A stretch of 51,080 bases of DNA from Streptomyces jumonjinensis (lineage in GTDB: Bacteria; Actinomycetota; Actinomycetes; Streptomycetales; Streptomycetaceae). The translations under genes were made by a program, and so were the position numbers. The stretch lies in NCBI RefSeq assembly GCF_009600885.1, contig NZ_VCLA01000027.1:1-51080 (forward strand), read 5' to 3'. The notes under the pieces were generated by a model. It was given only the letters and a program-made list of their open reading frames with translations, ran no database searches and was not told the DNA's origin. The stretch's first letter is position 1; each line of letters opens with the position of its first letter. This document shows positions 8,083 to 16,520 of this stretch, in pieces.

Positions 8083-8862
8083 TCAGATCCGTTCGACCAG
8101 ATCGGCGATCGAGTCCACGACGGTGGACGGACGGAACGGATAGCGGTCGATATCCGTGGGCGTGGTCACCCCGGTCAGCACGAGGAAGGTCTCCATGCCC
8201 GCTTCGAGACCGGCCAGCACATCCGTGTCCATCCGGTCGCCGATCATCGCGCTGGTCTCGGAGTGCGCCCCGATGACATTCAGCCCGGTCCGCATCATCA
8301 GCGGATTCGGCTTGCCCGCGAAGTACGGGTCCTTGCCGGTGGCCTTGGTGATCAGCGCGGCGACCGATCCGGCCGCGGGCAGCGGCCCCTCGGTGGACGG
8401 CCCGGTCTCGTCGGGGTTGGTGCAGATGAACCTGGCGCCGTCGTTGATCAGCCGGATCGCCTTGGTGAGGGCCTCGAAGCTGTAGGTACGGGTCTCGCCG
8501 AGCACCACATAATCGGGGGCGTGGTCGGTGAGGACATAGCCGATGTCGTGGAGGGCGGTGGTCAGCCCGGCCTCGCCGATGACATAGGCCGTGCCGCCGG
8601 GCCGCTGGTCGTCGAGGAAGCGCGCGGTGGCGAGCGCGGAGGTCCAGATGTTCTCGACCGGAACGTCGAGGCCCATCCGGGCGAGCCGGGCGTGCAGATC
8701 CCGCGCGGTGTAGATGGAGTTGTTGGTCAGTACGAGAAACGGCTTGCCGGTCTCCCGGAGCTTCCTGATGAACGCGTCGGCGCCCGGGATCGGCACGCCT
8801 TCGTGGATCAGGACACCGTCCATGTCGGTGAGCCAGGACTCGATCGGCTTGCGTTCTGCCAT
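8083..8862 (-). CDS. HAD-superfamily IIA (NagD-like) phosphatase
   Basis: This 259-residue cytoplasmic phosphatase starts at ATG 8862 with AGGAGT upstream. HAD motif I is DMDGVLIHEG (nucleophile and acid/base Asp), motif II is VLTNNS, the conserved Lys is in YFAGKPNP and motif IV is IGDRMDTDV. The C2 cap in the middle is typical of NagD and 4-nitrophenyl-phosphatase relatives, which act on nucleotide monophosphates or sugar/glycerol phosphates. The exact substrate cannot be told from sequence. It stands alone between surface-protein genes. Confidence 0.9.
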   Translation of the reverse strand: MAERKPIESWLTDMDGVLIHEGVPIPGADAFIRKLRETGKPFLVLTNNSIYTARDLHARLARMGLDVPVENIWTSALATARFLDDQRPGGTAYVIGEAGLTTALHDIGYVLTDHAPDYVVLGETRTYSFEALTKAIRLINDGARFICTNPDETGPSTEGPLPAAGSVAALITKATGKDPYFAGKPNPLMMRTGLNVIGAHSETSAMIGDRMDTDVLAGLEAGMETFLVLTGVTTPTDIDRYPFRPSTVVDSIADLVERI

Positions 8863-9088
8863 CAACGGGACTCCTGCCGTGCAGTGGCGTATGGGACGCG
8901 ATGTGCTGGGACGCCGGAGACACGGCACTGTGGCACCCCGGACACCGACAGCCTAATGGCGTCACTCCATCAGCGCCCTGGTGAGCGGGGGCGGGTTCCC
9001 GCCCTGGTGGGCGGGGGCGGCCGGCTCCCGGGGCGCCCTTCCGGCGCGGCGGCGCTTACGGCGGACCGCGTGGCGGCGCGTACCGCCA

Positions 9089-10120
9089 TCAGGCTCCCGG
9101 CGGCCGGCCTCGCGGGAAGCGGAGCCGCCGGGCGGCCAGCGCCAGGACTCCGCCGAAGAGCAGCACCGTCCCGAGGGCCGCGCCGAGGCGGAGCAGCGAG
9201 GAGTTGCCGGTGGTGGCGAGTTCATCGCGGGTGACGGTGGCGCCGTAGCCGTTGTCGTCGAGGACGGCGAAGCGGTAGTCGCCGGACTCGCCGACCCAGT
9301 CGCCGTCGTCGCCCCGGCGCTGGACGATCGCGGCGTTGACCGTGACCTGGTTGGGCGGGGTGTCGGCGGTGAGCGCGAGCCGTACGGGCACGGCGACGGC
9401 GGCCCGTCCCGGCACGGTGAGTCCGCCGGCGCCGTCCGCGTCGAGGATCGCCACCACCTCGCCCTCGCTGGTGGTCTCCAGCTCGGCCGGCCACCAGCGG
9501 GAGGCGGCGGAATCGTAGAACTCCAGCATCAGCCGGGCGGGGGTCAGCCCCCGGTCACGGGCGGTGAAGACGAGCACGGGGTGGATATTGCGGCAGGGCC
9601 GGTCGGTGGTGTTGACGAGTTCGACGGACCACTGTCCGAAGCCGCCGCCGGGGTGGTGGACGGTGGGTCCGCCGTGGAGGCGGGTGCCGATGGGGAACCG
9701 CCCGGCGGACGCGGCGCCGCAGCGGGGCTGCCGGGTGTCGGCGACGGGGTGCGCGGCTGGGTGCGCGGCTGGCGCCGCGTCCAGGGGGTGGGCCGATGGT
9801 GCCGGTGCCGCGCCCAGGGGTCGTACGGCCGACACCTCGCCTGGGGGGTGTGCGGCTGACGCCGCGAGCAGCAGGTATGCCCCCGGTGCCGCGCCCGGAA
9901 GGCGTACCGGTGCTGCCGCGCCCAGGCCGCGTACGGTCTGCGTCGCGCCCGGGGGACGTACCGCCCACACTGCCCCCAGGCGGCCCGCCGTCGTGGCCGT
10001 CGTGGCCGTCGCGGGCGGTGGGGATCGGACGACCACCGCGCCGGCGGCGGGCGGTGCGACGGCCGGAAGGGCGAGGGCAGCCGCGATGACGCCGACGGCG
10101 AGGACAGTGCGCGGTCGCAT
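9089..10120 (-). CDS. LAXTG-anchored surface protein (class E sortase substrate)
   Basis: The 343-residue protein starts at ATG 10120 with a clear signal peptide. A long Ala/Pro-rich region (about 30-120) is made of loosely repeated PPGA/VRPLGAAP units, followed by a folded domain with two Cys (PRCGA and RPCRNIH) and an Ig-like stretch. It ends DELATTG, a hydrophobic helix, then RRLRFPRGR: a complete cell-wall sorting signal of the LAXTG type used by Streptomyces class E sortases. It should therefore be covalently attached to peptidoglycan. The neighbouring sortase is class F and would not be expected to use this motif. Confidence 0.85.
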   Translation of the reverse strand: MRPRTVLAVGVIAAALALPAVAPPAAGAVVVRSPPPATATTATTAGRLGAVWAVRPPGATQTVRGLGAAAPVRLPGAAPGAYLLLAASAAHPPGEVSAVRPLGAAPAPSAHPLDAAPAAHPAAHPVADTRQPRCGAASAGRFPIGTRLHGGPTVHHPGGGFGQWSVELVNTTDRPCRNIHPVLVFTARDRGLTPARLMLEFYDSAASRWWPAELETTSEGEVVAILDADGAGGLTVPGRAAVAVPVRLALTADTPPNQVTVNAAIVQRRGDDGDWVGESGDYRFAVLDDNGYGATVTRDELATTGNSSLLRLGAALGTVLLFGGVLALAARRLRFPRGRPPGA

Positions 10121-10244
10121 GGGTGTGGGTGGCCTTTGCTGATCGTGCTGCGCTGGCGGGGTCGCCGGGAGCCTTCCCCGCGGACCGGGGCGGAGCGGGC
10201 GCCGGGTCCGGTACGCCCCCGAACAGCCGTGCAATTCCGCTCTA

Positions 10245-11330
10245 TCAGCGTATTTTCGGACTATAGGGATCGCCTCGGCCGAAGAGAGGCGCGAGGATGA
10301 GCTGGGCCGCGCCCCCGGCGATGGGGTGCGCCCCGCCGTCCGCGAGGGCGACGGGCACCCCGGCGGCCTCGGCGACCCGCGCCGTGAAGACATCGGGAGC
10401 GGCGGCGACGATCCGGCCGCCGAGGACGATACGGCCGATGTCGAGCAGCGCGACGAGATTGGCCGCGCCCGCGCCGAGAATGCGGGCGGCCCGCTCGGGC
10501 TCGCCCCGGCGGACGGCGTCCAGACAGAGGGCCTCGATACAGCCCCGCCGCCCGCAGCGGCACTCGGGCCCGTCGAGCTGGACGGTCTGATGCCCGAACT
10601 CCCCGGCCCCGGTCCGCGCCCCCCGGTAGAGCCCGCCGCCGAGCACCAGTCCGGCTCCGAGCCCGGTCCCCAGATGCAGATACGCGAACGAGTCGCTCTC
10701 CCCGGCCACGCCGCTCAGGGCGAGCCCGAGGGCGGCGGCGTTGGTGTCCTTGTCCAGGACGACGGGGCAGCCGAGCAGCGCCGCGAGGGTGTCGCGGACG
10801 GGGAATCCGTCCCAGTGGGGGAAGCCGGTGACCCGGCGGGCGACGCCGGAGGCATGGTCGAGCGGCCCGGGCATGGCGACCCCGGCCCCGAGGAGACCGG
10901 GGGGCCGCTCCCCGCGCAGCAGCAGCCCCACCTCGTCCGCGACCCGGGCGAGCACCGCCGGCGGCTCCCCGCCCGGGTCCAGCGGCGCTTCACGGACCCG
11001 GACCCGCTCCCCCGCCAGATCCAGCAGCACCGCCGTCAGCGCGTCGCGGTCCAGCCGCACCCCGACCGCACACCCCGCGGACGGCGCCAGCCGCAGGACC
11101 GTACGGGGTTTGCCGCCCGTGGAGGCCCGGTGTCCGGCCTCGGACACCAGCCCCGCCGCCCGCAGCCGGGCGGTGATCTTGCTGACCGCCTGGGGGGTGA
11201 GCCCGGTACGCTCCGCCAGCTCCAGCCGGCTGATCCCGTCCCGGCCCGCGGCCCGCAGCAGATCCAGCGCCAGCGCGGCGTTGTGACCGCGGAGGGCCGA
11301 CAGATTCACACCCGTATCACTCCAGCTCAC
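10245..11330 (-). CDS. ROK-family transcriptional regulator
   Basis: From the likely GTG start at 11330 (11336 is also possible) the protein has 361 residues. An N-terminal winged helix-turn-helix (ISRLELAERTGLTPQAVSKI) is followed by the ROK sugar-kinase-like fold with DKDTNAAALG, LHLGTGLGAGLV, GEFGHQTV and the zinc motif CRCGRRGCIEALCL. Such proteins repress sugar-uptake or catabolism genes and respond to a sugar or sugar phosphate. It is divergent from the oxidoreductase at 11388, with a 13-bp palindrome between them, so it probably controls that gene and itself. Confidence 0.9.
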   Translation of the reverse strand: MSWSDTGVNLSALRGHNAALALDLLRAAGRDGISRLELAERTGLTPQAVSKITARLRAAGLVSEAGHRASTGGKPRTVLRLAPSAGCAVGVRLDRDALTAVLLDLAGERVRVREAPLDPGGEPPAVLARVADEVGLLLRGERPPGLLGAGVAMPGPLDHASGVARRVTGFPHWDGFPVRDTLAALLGCPVVLDKDTNAAALGLALSGVAGESDSFAYLHLGTGLGAGLVLGGGLYRGARTGAGEFGHQTVQLDGPECRCGRRGCIEALCLDAVRRGEPERAARILGAGAANLVALLDIGRIVLGGRIVAAAPDVFTARVAEAAGVPVALADGGAHPIAGGAAQLILAPLFGRGDPYSPKIR

Positions 11331-11361
11331 ACCCACTATTGTCGGTATTGCTTGCACTATG

Positions 11362-11374
11362 GCAACAGCGTTGC
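11362..11374. promoter_or_regulatory. Palindromic operator candidate between the ROK regulator and oxidoreductase
   Basis: GCAACAGCGTTGC has 5-bp arms (GCAAC/GTTGC) around AGC. It lies 14 bases before the oxidoreductase ATG, in a 57-bp divergent gap, where bound protein would block either promoter. Binding by the adjacent ROK protein is an inference from position. Confidence 0.5.
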
Positions 11375-11387
11375 TTAAGTGGGGCGT

Positions 11388-12470
11388 ATGACTGATACCG
11401 GCGACGCGCTCCGCGTCGGACTCATCGGTTACGGCCTCGCGGGCTCGGTCTTCCACGCCCCGCTGATCGCCGCGGCGCCGGGCCTGGCCCTCGACACGGT
11501 GGTCACCGCCGACCCGGAGCGCCGGGAGCGGGCCCTCGCCGCGCTCCCCGGCGTACGCCTCGCCGAACGGCCCGAGGAACTGCTGGAACGCCCGGACCGG
11601 CTCGATCTCGTGGTGATCGCGTCCCCCAACAAGACCCATGTCCCGCTCGCGACCGCGGCTCTCACGGCGGGCCTCGCGGTGGTCGTGGACAAGCCGATCG
11701 CCGCGACGGCGGCCGAGGCCCGTACCCTGGCGGCGCTCGCGGCCGAACGCGGTCTGCTGCTCTCGGTCTTCCAGAACCGCCGCTGGGACAGTGACTTCCT
11801 CACCCTCACCCGCATCATCGCGGACGGCGAGCTCGGCGACGTACAGCGGTTTGAATCACGGTTCGAGCGGTGGCGGCCTCAGCTCAAAGGGGGCTGGCGG
11901 GAGTCGGGCGACCCCGAGGAGCTCGGCGGGCTGCTGTACGACCTCGGAAGCCATGTCGTCGACCAGGCGCTGACGCTGTTCGGCCCGGCGGTGCGGGTGT
12001 ACGCGGAGTCGGATGTACGCCGCCCGGGAGCGGGGGCGGACGACGACACCTTCATCGCGCTCACCCATGCGAACGGGGTCCGCTCCCATCTGTATATGAG
12101 CGCCACGGCGGCGCAGCTCGGACCGCGTTTCCGGGTGCTGGGCAGCAGTGCGGGCTATGTGAAGTACGGGCTCGATCCGCAGGAGGCGGCCCTGCGCGCG
12201 GGCGAGCGCCCGGCGGCCGGGGCGGGGTGGGGCGTGGAGGAGGAGTCCTTCTGGGGCCGTATCGGGGCCGGGGAGTCTCCGCTGACGGGAGGCGGCCGGC
12301 CGTTCGAGACGGTCCCGGGGGACTATCCGGCGTACTACGCGGCGATCGCCCGCGCCCTGCGGGAGGGCGCCGCCCCGCCGGTGACGGCGGAGGAGGCGGC
12401 GGCGGCCCTGGACGTGCTGGAGGCGGCGCGCAGATCGGCGCGGGACGGGGGGACGGTGTCGCTGGGCTGA
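11388..12470 (+). CDS. Gfo/Idh/MocA-family NAD(P)-dependent oxidoreductase
   Basis: This 360-residue enzyme starts at ATG 11388, behind GTGGGG. The Rossmann fold begins VGLIGYGLAGSVFHAPL, IASPNKTH closes the cofactor pocket, and DKP (in VVVDKPIA) is the family's EKP-type motif with the catalytic Lys. NRRWDSDF and DLGSHVVDQ, with the conserved Asp and His, complete the active site. Members oxidise or reduce sugars, inositols and related polyols; the substrate here is unknown. The divergent ROK regulator suggests a sugar. Confidence 0.9.
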   Translation: MTDTGDALRVGLIGYGLAGSVFHAPLIAAAPGLALDTVVTADPERRERALAALPGVRLAERPEELLERPDRLDLVVIASPNKTHVPLATAALTAGLAVVVDKPIAATAAEARTLAALAAERGLLLSVFQNRRWDSDFLTLTRIIADGELGDVQRFESRFERWRPQLKGGWRESGDPEELGGLLYDLGSHVVDQALTLFGPAVRVYAESDVRRPGAGADDDTFIALTHANGVRSHLYMSATAAQLGPRFRVLGSSAGYVKYGLDPQEAALRAGERPAAGAGWGVEEESFWGRIGAGESPLTGGGRPFETVPGDYPAYYAAIARALREGAAPPVTAEEAAAALDVLEAARRSARDGGTVSLG

Positions 12471-12656
12471 GCCCGGCGGCGCTGCGGAGGGGTGCTGCGG
12501 AGGAGCCTCACGCACAAGGGCGTCACAGCCGCATGTCCCGCCTTGGTGAGCAGACGTGTGTACGACGTATCGGTCACGGGCCGGCGCGTTGCCTGGTCCT
12601 CGGGCACCGGGCCCCGCTCGCCGTTCGCCGTTCGCCGTTCGCCGGGCCGGCGGTGA

Positions 12657-13517
12657 TCACGCGGGCTTGAACTCCTGCCGCTGCCTCCCCAGCCCCTCCA
12701 CCTCGGCCTCCACCACATCCCCGGCCCGCAGATAGGGCTTGGGCTCCGGCTGCCCGAGCGCGACCCCGGCGGGCGTACCCGTGTTGATCACATCGCCCGG
12801 GTAGAGGGTCATGAACCGGCTCACGTACCGCACCACTTCCGCCACGGTGAAGATCTGGTCGGCGGTGGTGCCGTGCTGCTTCAGCTCGCCGTTCACCCAG
12901 AGCCGCAGCCCGAGCGTCTGGGGGTCGGGCACCTCGTCCGAGGTCACCAGCCAGGGCCCCAGCGGGTTGAACGTCTCGCAGTTCTTGCCCTTGTCCCAGG
13001 TGCCGCCGCGCTCGATCTGGAACTCGCGCTCGGAGACGTCGTGGGCGACCGCGTACCCGGCGACATAGGAGAGCGGGTCCTCGTCGTCGCCCACATATCG
13101 GGCCGTACATCCGATGACCACGGCGAGTTCCACCTCCCAGTCGGTCTTCACGCTGTGGCGCGGCACCAGGACGGTGTCATAGGGGCCGACGACCGTGTCG
13201 GCGGCCTTGAGGAAGACGACGGGCTCGGCCGGCGGCTCGGCTCCGGTCTCCGCCGCATGGCCGTGGTAGTTGAGCCCGATGCAGACGACCTTGCCGATCC
13301 GGGCGACGGGCGGCCCGATCCGCGCCCCGTCGGCGTCCAGTACGGGCAGCTCACCGGCGTCGGCGGCGGCCCTGATCCGGTTCAGCGCGACGCTGTCGGC
13401 GAGGAGGCCGCCGTCGATGTCGGCGACCAGACCGGAGAGGTCGCGCAGGGTGATGCCATCCCGGTCGAGCAGGGCCGGGCGCTCCTCGCCCGGCCTGCCG
13501 ACACGCAGCAGCTTCAT
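12657..13517 (-). CDS. Fumarylacetoacetate hydrolase-family protein
   Basis: The 286-residue protein starts at ATG 13517 with GGGAG upstream. VVCIGLNYHGHAAE, DWEVELAVVIG (metal ligands Glu-x-Glu), GYAVAHDVSER, KNCETFNPLGPWLV and GDVINTGTPAGVALG are the family blocks. Members use a divalent metal to hydrolyse or decarboxylate 2-oxo acids (ureidoglycolate lyase, 2-hydroxyhepta-2,4-diene-1,7-dioate isomerase, acylpyruvase). The sequence does not settle which. It is transcribed alone. Confidence 0.9.
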   Translation of the reverse strand: MKLLRVGRPGEERPALLDRDGITLRDLSGLVADIDGGLLADSVALNRIRAAADAGELPVLDADGARIGPPVARIGKVVCIGLNYHGHAAETGAEPPAEPVVFLKAADTVVGPYDTVLVPRHSVKTDWEVELAVVIGCTARYVGDDEDPLSYVAGYAVAHDVSEREFQIERGGTWDKGKNCETFNPLGPWLVTSDEVPDPQTLGLRLWVNGELKQHGTTADQIFTVAEVVRYVSRFMTLYPGDVINTGTPAGVALGQPEPKPYLRAGDVVEAEVEGLGRQRQEFKPA

Positions 13518-13560
13518 GATCCGACTCCCTCGGTAGTGCCCTCTGGGCTTCGGAGGACGG

Positions 13561-13596
13561 GGACGATCGCCTAGGGGATCGCCCCAGGGATCGTCC
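13561..13596 (-). terminator. Hairpin downstream of the yidC operon
   Basis: GGACGATC (13561-13568) pairs with GATCGTCC (13589-13596), and inside it CCTAGGGG can pair with CCCCAGG around ATCG. It lies 45 bases beyond the yidC-like stop and ahead of the next minus-strand gene. Confidence 0.65.
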
Positions 13597-13640
13597 AAGA
13601 GATCGGACCACTCCGCAAGACCCGGTGAACCGGTGAACGC

Positions 13641-14378
13641 TCAGAGCGGGTTCGCCAGGGCCCCGGCGGCCGGCATGTCCCGGCAGAGGACGACTCGTTC
13701 GACCGCCGACCAGGTGGTGCTGGTGACGATGTAGAGCGCGGCGGCGAGCGGTACGACGGCGACGGTGATCAGGGTGCCGAAGGAGAGCAGCGGAAGGAAG
13801 GAGGTCATGGCCCCCATGCCCGGCGCGGACTCCTGGGGCAGCGGATTCGCCGCCATCTGCCGCTTCGTACGGCGGTAGTTGAAGACGGCGACGGCGGTGA
13901 CGATCGCGAAGAGCACGAGATAGACCAGGCCGGCGTCGCCGAGGACCCCGCCGTCGCCCAGCGCGTCGGTCCAGCGGTCGCCGAGGGGAGCGGCGAACAG
14001 GGTGTGGCTGAGCAGTTCGTTCGGCTCGCCGCCGATGCTGCCGCTGGAGAAGAGGTGGTACAGCAGGAAGAAGGCGGGCAGCTGCAACAGGCTGGGCAGA
14101 CAGCCGGAGAGGGGAGACGCCTTCTCCTCCGCGTACAGCTCCATGAGCGCGCGCTGGAGGCGCTCGGGGTTGTCGCGGTGCTTCTCGCGTATCCGGGCGA
14201 CCTTGGGCGAGAGCCGGGCGTTGGCCTTCTGGCCGCGCGCGGCGGCGCGGGAGAGCGGGTGGACGGCGAGCCGTACCAGGGCGGTGAAGAGGATGATCGC
14301 GGCGGCGGCGGCCGTGCCGAGGAAGATCGGCTGAAGCAGATCGGCGAGCCGCTCGACCAGACTGGCGAAGACGGACAT
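13641..14378 (-). CDS. yidC: YidC/Oxa1-family membrane protein insertase
   Basis: This 245-residue protein begins at ATG 14378 (GGAGG upstream). The first TM helix (about 20-40) is followed by the basic loop KANARLSPKVARIREKH and the family core helices: LPSLLQLPAFFLLYHLF, a second at LVYLVLFAIVTAVAVF, then FLPLLSFGTLITVAVVPLAAALY. YidC inserts inner-membrane proteins alone or with SecYEG. This copy is shorter than the main dnaA-region YidC and has no long C-tail, so it is a paralogue. It is preceded by a small DUF6412-type membrane gene, an arrangement common in Streptomyces. Confidence 0.9.
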   Translation of the reverse strand: MSVFASLVERLADLLQPIFLGTAAAAAIILFTALVRLAVHPLSRAAARGQKANARLSPKVARIREKHRDNPERLQRALMELYAEEKASPLSGCLPSLLQLPAFFLLYHLFSSGSIGGEPNELLSHTLFAAPLGDRWTDALGDGGVLGDAGLVYLVLFAIVTAVAVFNYRRTKRQMAANPLPQESAPGMGAMTSFLPLLSFGTLITVAVVPLAAALYIVTSTTWSAVERVVLCRDMPAAGALANPL

Positions 14379-14464
14379 GCGTGAGCCCTCCGGGGGTCTC
14401 GTCGTGCCGGGGTAAGGGAGATGTCGGCATGACGGCCCGCGCGGGGAGCCCCTGAAAGGTTCTT

Positions 14465-14785
14465 TTACGCGGCCGTCGGGAGGGCGTGCCCGGGTGCCCG
14501 GGGCCGGGTGCGGCCACGGGCGTCGGGGTCGCGCTGCGGCAGGAACGCGGTGCGCTGCTCGCGGTCGCGGATGGCGGTGCGCACCCGGGTGCGTGGCACG
14601 GCGGGGGCGCAGCGGGCGCTGATGACGGCGCAGACGACGAGCGCGGATCCGGCGGCGGCCGTGGCGGTCGCGGCGAGCGCGACGGCGGCGGAGAGGCTGC
14701 TTCCGTCGAGGATCAGGAACTCGACGAGAAGGATGAGACCGAGAACGGCGGGCCGGAGCGGGCGCATGAGCGGCTGAAGCCCCAT
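14465..14785 (-). CDS. Small membrane protein, DUF6412-like
   Basis: 106 residues from ATG 14785, with a strong GGGGAGGGGAT site. Two hydrophobic helices (about 9-27 and 31-56) are followed by a basic, Arg/Pro-rich cytoplasmic tail. It lies 86 bp upstream of the YidC paralogue in the same direction. The assignment to DUF6412 rests on this pairing and length, as recalled. No function is known. Confidence 0.75.
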   Translation of the reverse strand: MGLQPLMRPLRPAVLGLILLVEFLILDGSSLSAAVALAATATAAAGSALVVCAVISARCAPAVPRTRVRTAIRDREQRTAFLPQRDPDARGRTRPRAPGHALPTAA

Positions 14786-14821
14786 ATCCCCTCCCCGTTC
14801 CGGTGATCTCGTGCTCTCTCG

Positions 14822-14827
14822 TTTATA
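14822..14827 (-). promoter_or_regulatory. -10 box for the DUF6412-yidC operon
   Basis: TATAAA, preceded by TG (TGTATAAA), reads toward the operon 37 bases before the start codon. It is an unusually A/T-rich box for this sequence. No clear -35 is visible, as expected for an extended -10. Confidence 0.6.
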
Positions 14828-15127
14828 CAGGATCGGGGTGTGGTCGGACCGTGGGACGGGGGCGGGACTCGGCGCGGGGGCGCTTCGGCGGGGCGAGCCT
14901 GGGGCGGCCCTCGCACTGGACACCTCGCACGGGGCGCCTCGGGGGGCGGCCCTGGGGGCTCCTGGCTCGGGGCGTCTTTGCGGGGCCGTGCCCTCGGGAC
15001 GGCTGCGACGCCCGGCCTGCGACGGGCCCGCGCGCGGGGAGTGTGAGGTGGCACGGCGCGCACTCGCCTGAGCCGCACGCCCCCGGGCAGGACGCCTACG
15101 CCTTCCCTACCGGGCGCGCGACGGCAG
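14828..15127. other. G+C-rich intergenic region without a supported gene
   Basis: About 300 bases between divergent genes. Reading frames in it are Gly/Arg/Ala rich without domain-like features. Nothing beyond promoter positions at its two edges can be supported. Confidence 0.5.
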
Positions 15128-15133
15128 TACGGT
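15128..15133 (+). promoter_or_regulatory. -10 box placing a near-leaderless start for the SEC-C protein
   Basis: TACGGT ends 7 bases before ATG 15141, and there is no Shine-Dalgarno sequence in front of that ATG. The spacing fits a transcript beginning at or next to the start codon. Confidence 0.5.
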
Positions 15134-15140
15134 GTCCACT

Positions 15141-16163
15141 ATGCGCCCCGACACGCCTGCCGATCACATCGCCGAAGCCGAGCGCCTGCTGCGTACCGCG
15201 TCGCAGTTCCCTGAGGACCATGAGCCACTGCTCCTCCAATCCGCGGCCCATCTCGAACTGGCCGGCGACCGCAAGGGCGCTTCCGCCCTCTACGACCGCC
15301 TGCTCGCCTCGGGCCCCGAGAACCCGCTGCTGGTGAAGGCCCTCCAGGCGGCGAATCTCTGGGAGTACGGCCATGAGGCGGAGGCCCGCGCCCTGATCGC
15401 GGGGATCCGGGCGACGGCCCCGCTGGACCCGGCGCCCTGGGAGATCATCGCGGAGACCCTGGAGTCCCATGACGAGCTGGACGCGTCCCACGACTGCTTC
15501 AACTCGGCGCTGACGCTGCTGCTCTCCTCGGCCGACGACGAGATCCCCTATGAGACCCAGTCCCTGGTGATCGGCCGCCACCGGGTCCGCCGCATGCTGG
15601 GCCGGGCGCATGACGACTGGGATGTGCTGGCCGACCGGATCCACTCCGCCCAGCCCTCCCGTTCCGCCGTCACCCTGGACGAGCTCCATGACCCGAACCG
15701 GCTCTGGGCCCTGGGCTCGGACAACCCGGCGGAGCTCCGCGCGGAGATCGCCCGCCTCCGCTCGGAACTGGGCTCCTACCGCTCGGCCCTCTCCCGCCCC
15801 TTCCCGGTCGCGGTCCTCCACTGGCCGGAACCGGAGCTGACGGAGCTGCTCGCGGCATACCCCGAGCTCGAATCGGAGTACCCGACCCACGCGGCCCACC
15901 TCACCGACATCGAGGCCTCACTCCGCGACCTCTCCTCCACGGGCACGGGCAATCTGGGCATCGTGACATCGACGGTCCCCTCCTACGAGGCCTTCGCCGC
16001 CTCCGAACAGTCCTCCCCGTCCAACGCCGACCTCCTCCCCCAGTACGCCACCATCCTGGCGGCCCGCGGCCGCGCGGCGACATGGCCTCCGGCGCGGGGG
16101 GCGGTGTGCTGGTGCGGGTCGGGGAGGGTGTATCGGGACTGTCACGGCGGAGAGAGTTTCTGA
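15141..16163 (+). CDS. TPR-like protein with C-terminal SEC-C zinc motif
   Basis: 340 residues. The first 110 form paired helices resembling tetratricopeptide repeats (HIAEAERLLRTASQF, AHLELAGDRKGASALYDRLL). The middle is acidic and helical. The last 20 residues, CWCGSGRVYRDCHGG, are a SEC-C motif (CxCGSGxxYxxCH), the zinc site known from the SecA C-terminus that binds SecB and ribosomes. Proteins with this motif are often accessory factors in protein quality control, but this one has no assigned role. ATG 15141 is chosen over GTG 15132 because a -10 box lies at leaderless spacing. Confidence 0.85.
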   Translation: MRPDTPADHIAEAERLLRTASQFPEDHEPLLLQSAAHLELAGDRKGASALYDRLLASGPENPLLVKALQAANLWEYGHEAEARALIAGIRATAPLDPAPWEIIAETLESHDELDASHDCFNSALTLLLSSADDEIPYETQSLVIGRHRVRRMLGRAHDDWDVLADRIHSAQPSRSAVTLDELHDPNRLWALGSDNPAELRAEIARLRSELGSYRSALSRPFPVAVLHWPEPELTELLAAYPELESEYPTHAAHLTDIEASLRDLSSTGTGNLGIVTSTVPSYEAFAASEQSSPSNADLLPQYATILAARGRAATWPPARGAVCWCGSGRVYRDCHGGESF

Positions 16164-16507
16164 CCTGTGGTGGCACGCTGACCTCGCCCCGGTTCCGCGC
16201 CCGCCCGGGACCGGCGGCAGCAGCACCGCCGCGTACTCCGAACAGGATTTCCTGGCGGGTGGCTTGGAGGAGGTCCGCAACCGGGGCGGCCTTCCCTGGT
16301 GGTCCACCAGGCGCCTAGCCGGGAGGAAAGCCCTCCATCACAGCACTGCCCATCTCGTCCGCGGGACCGTTCTCGCCATGCAGGCATCTCCCGTGCACAG
16401 CTGGGCGGTTCGACCACGCAGTGCGCACCGGATCTGCGTCGAGCACGCCCACGCCGGGTACAAGCAGTTGCATCCACCCAGCGGCACACGGTCAACATGA
16501 ATACTCA
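16164..16507. other. Intergenic region with no supported gene, possible decayed coding sequence
   Basis: About 340 bases. One plus-strand frame stays open to 16500, but it has mixed third-position usage, no ribosome site and no recognisable motif, so it is not called. Base composition falls toward the HNH gene, marking the left edge of a foreign-looking patch. Confidence 0.4.
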
Positions 16508-16513
16508 TACGAT
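16508..16513 (+). promoter_or_regulatory. -10 box giving a leaderless HNH nuclease transcript
   Basis: TACGAT ends exactly 7 bases before ATG 16521. No Shine-Dalgarno sequence precedes that ATG, so leaderless translation is likely. Confidence 0.55.
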
Positions 16514-16520
16514 ACGACTC

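Noticed and set aside
14828..15127. Gene in the G-rich gap upstream of the SEC-C protein
   Set aside because: Three overlapping frames are open only because of extreme G+C; none has a start with a ribosome site or a domain-like sequence.
16264..16500. Possible small gene or gene remnant before the HNH nuclease
   Set aside because: Mixed third-position use, no ribosome site and no recognisable motif; kept only as a gene-free region.
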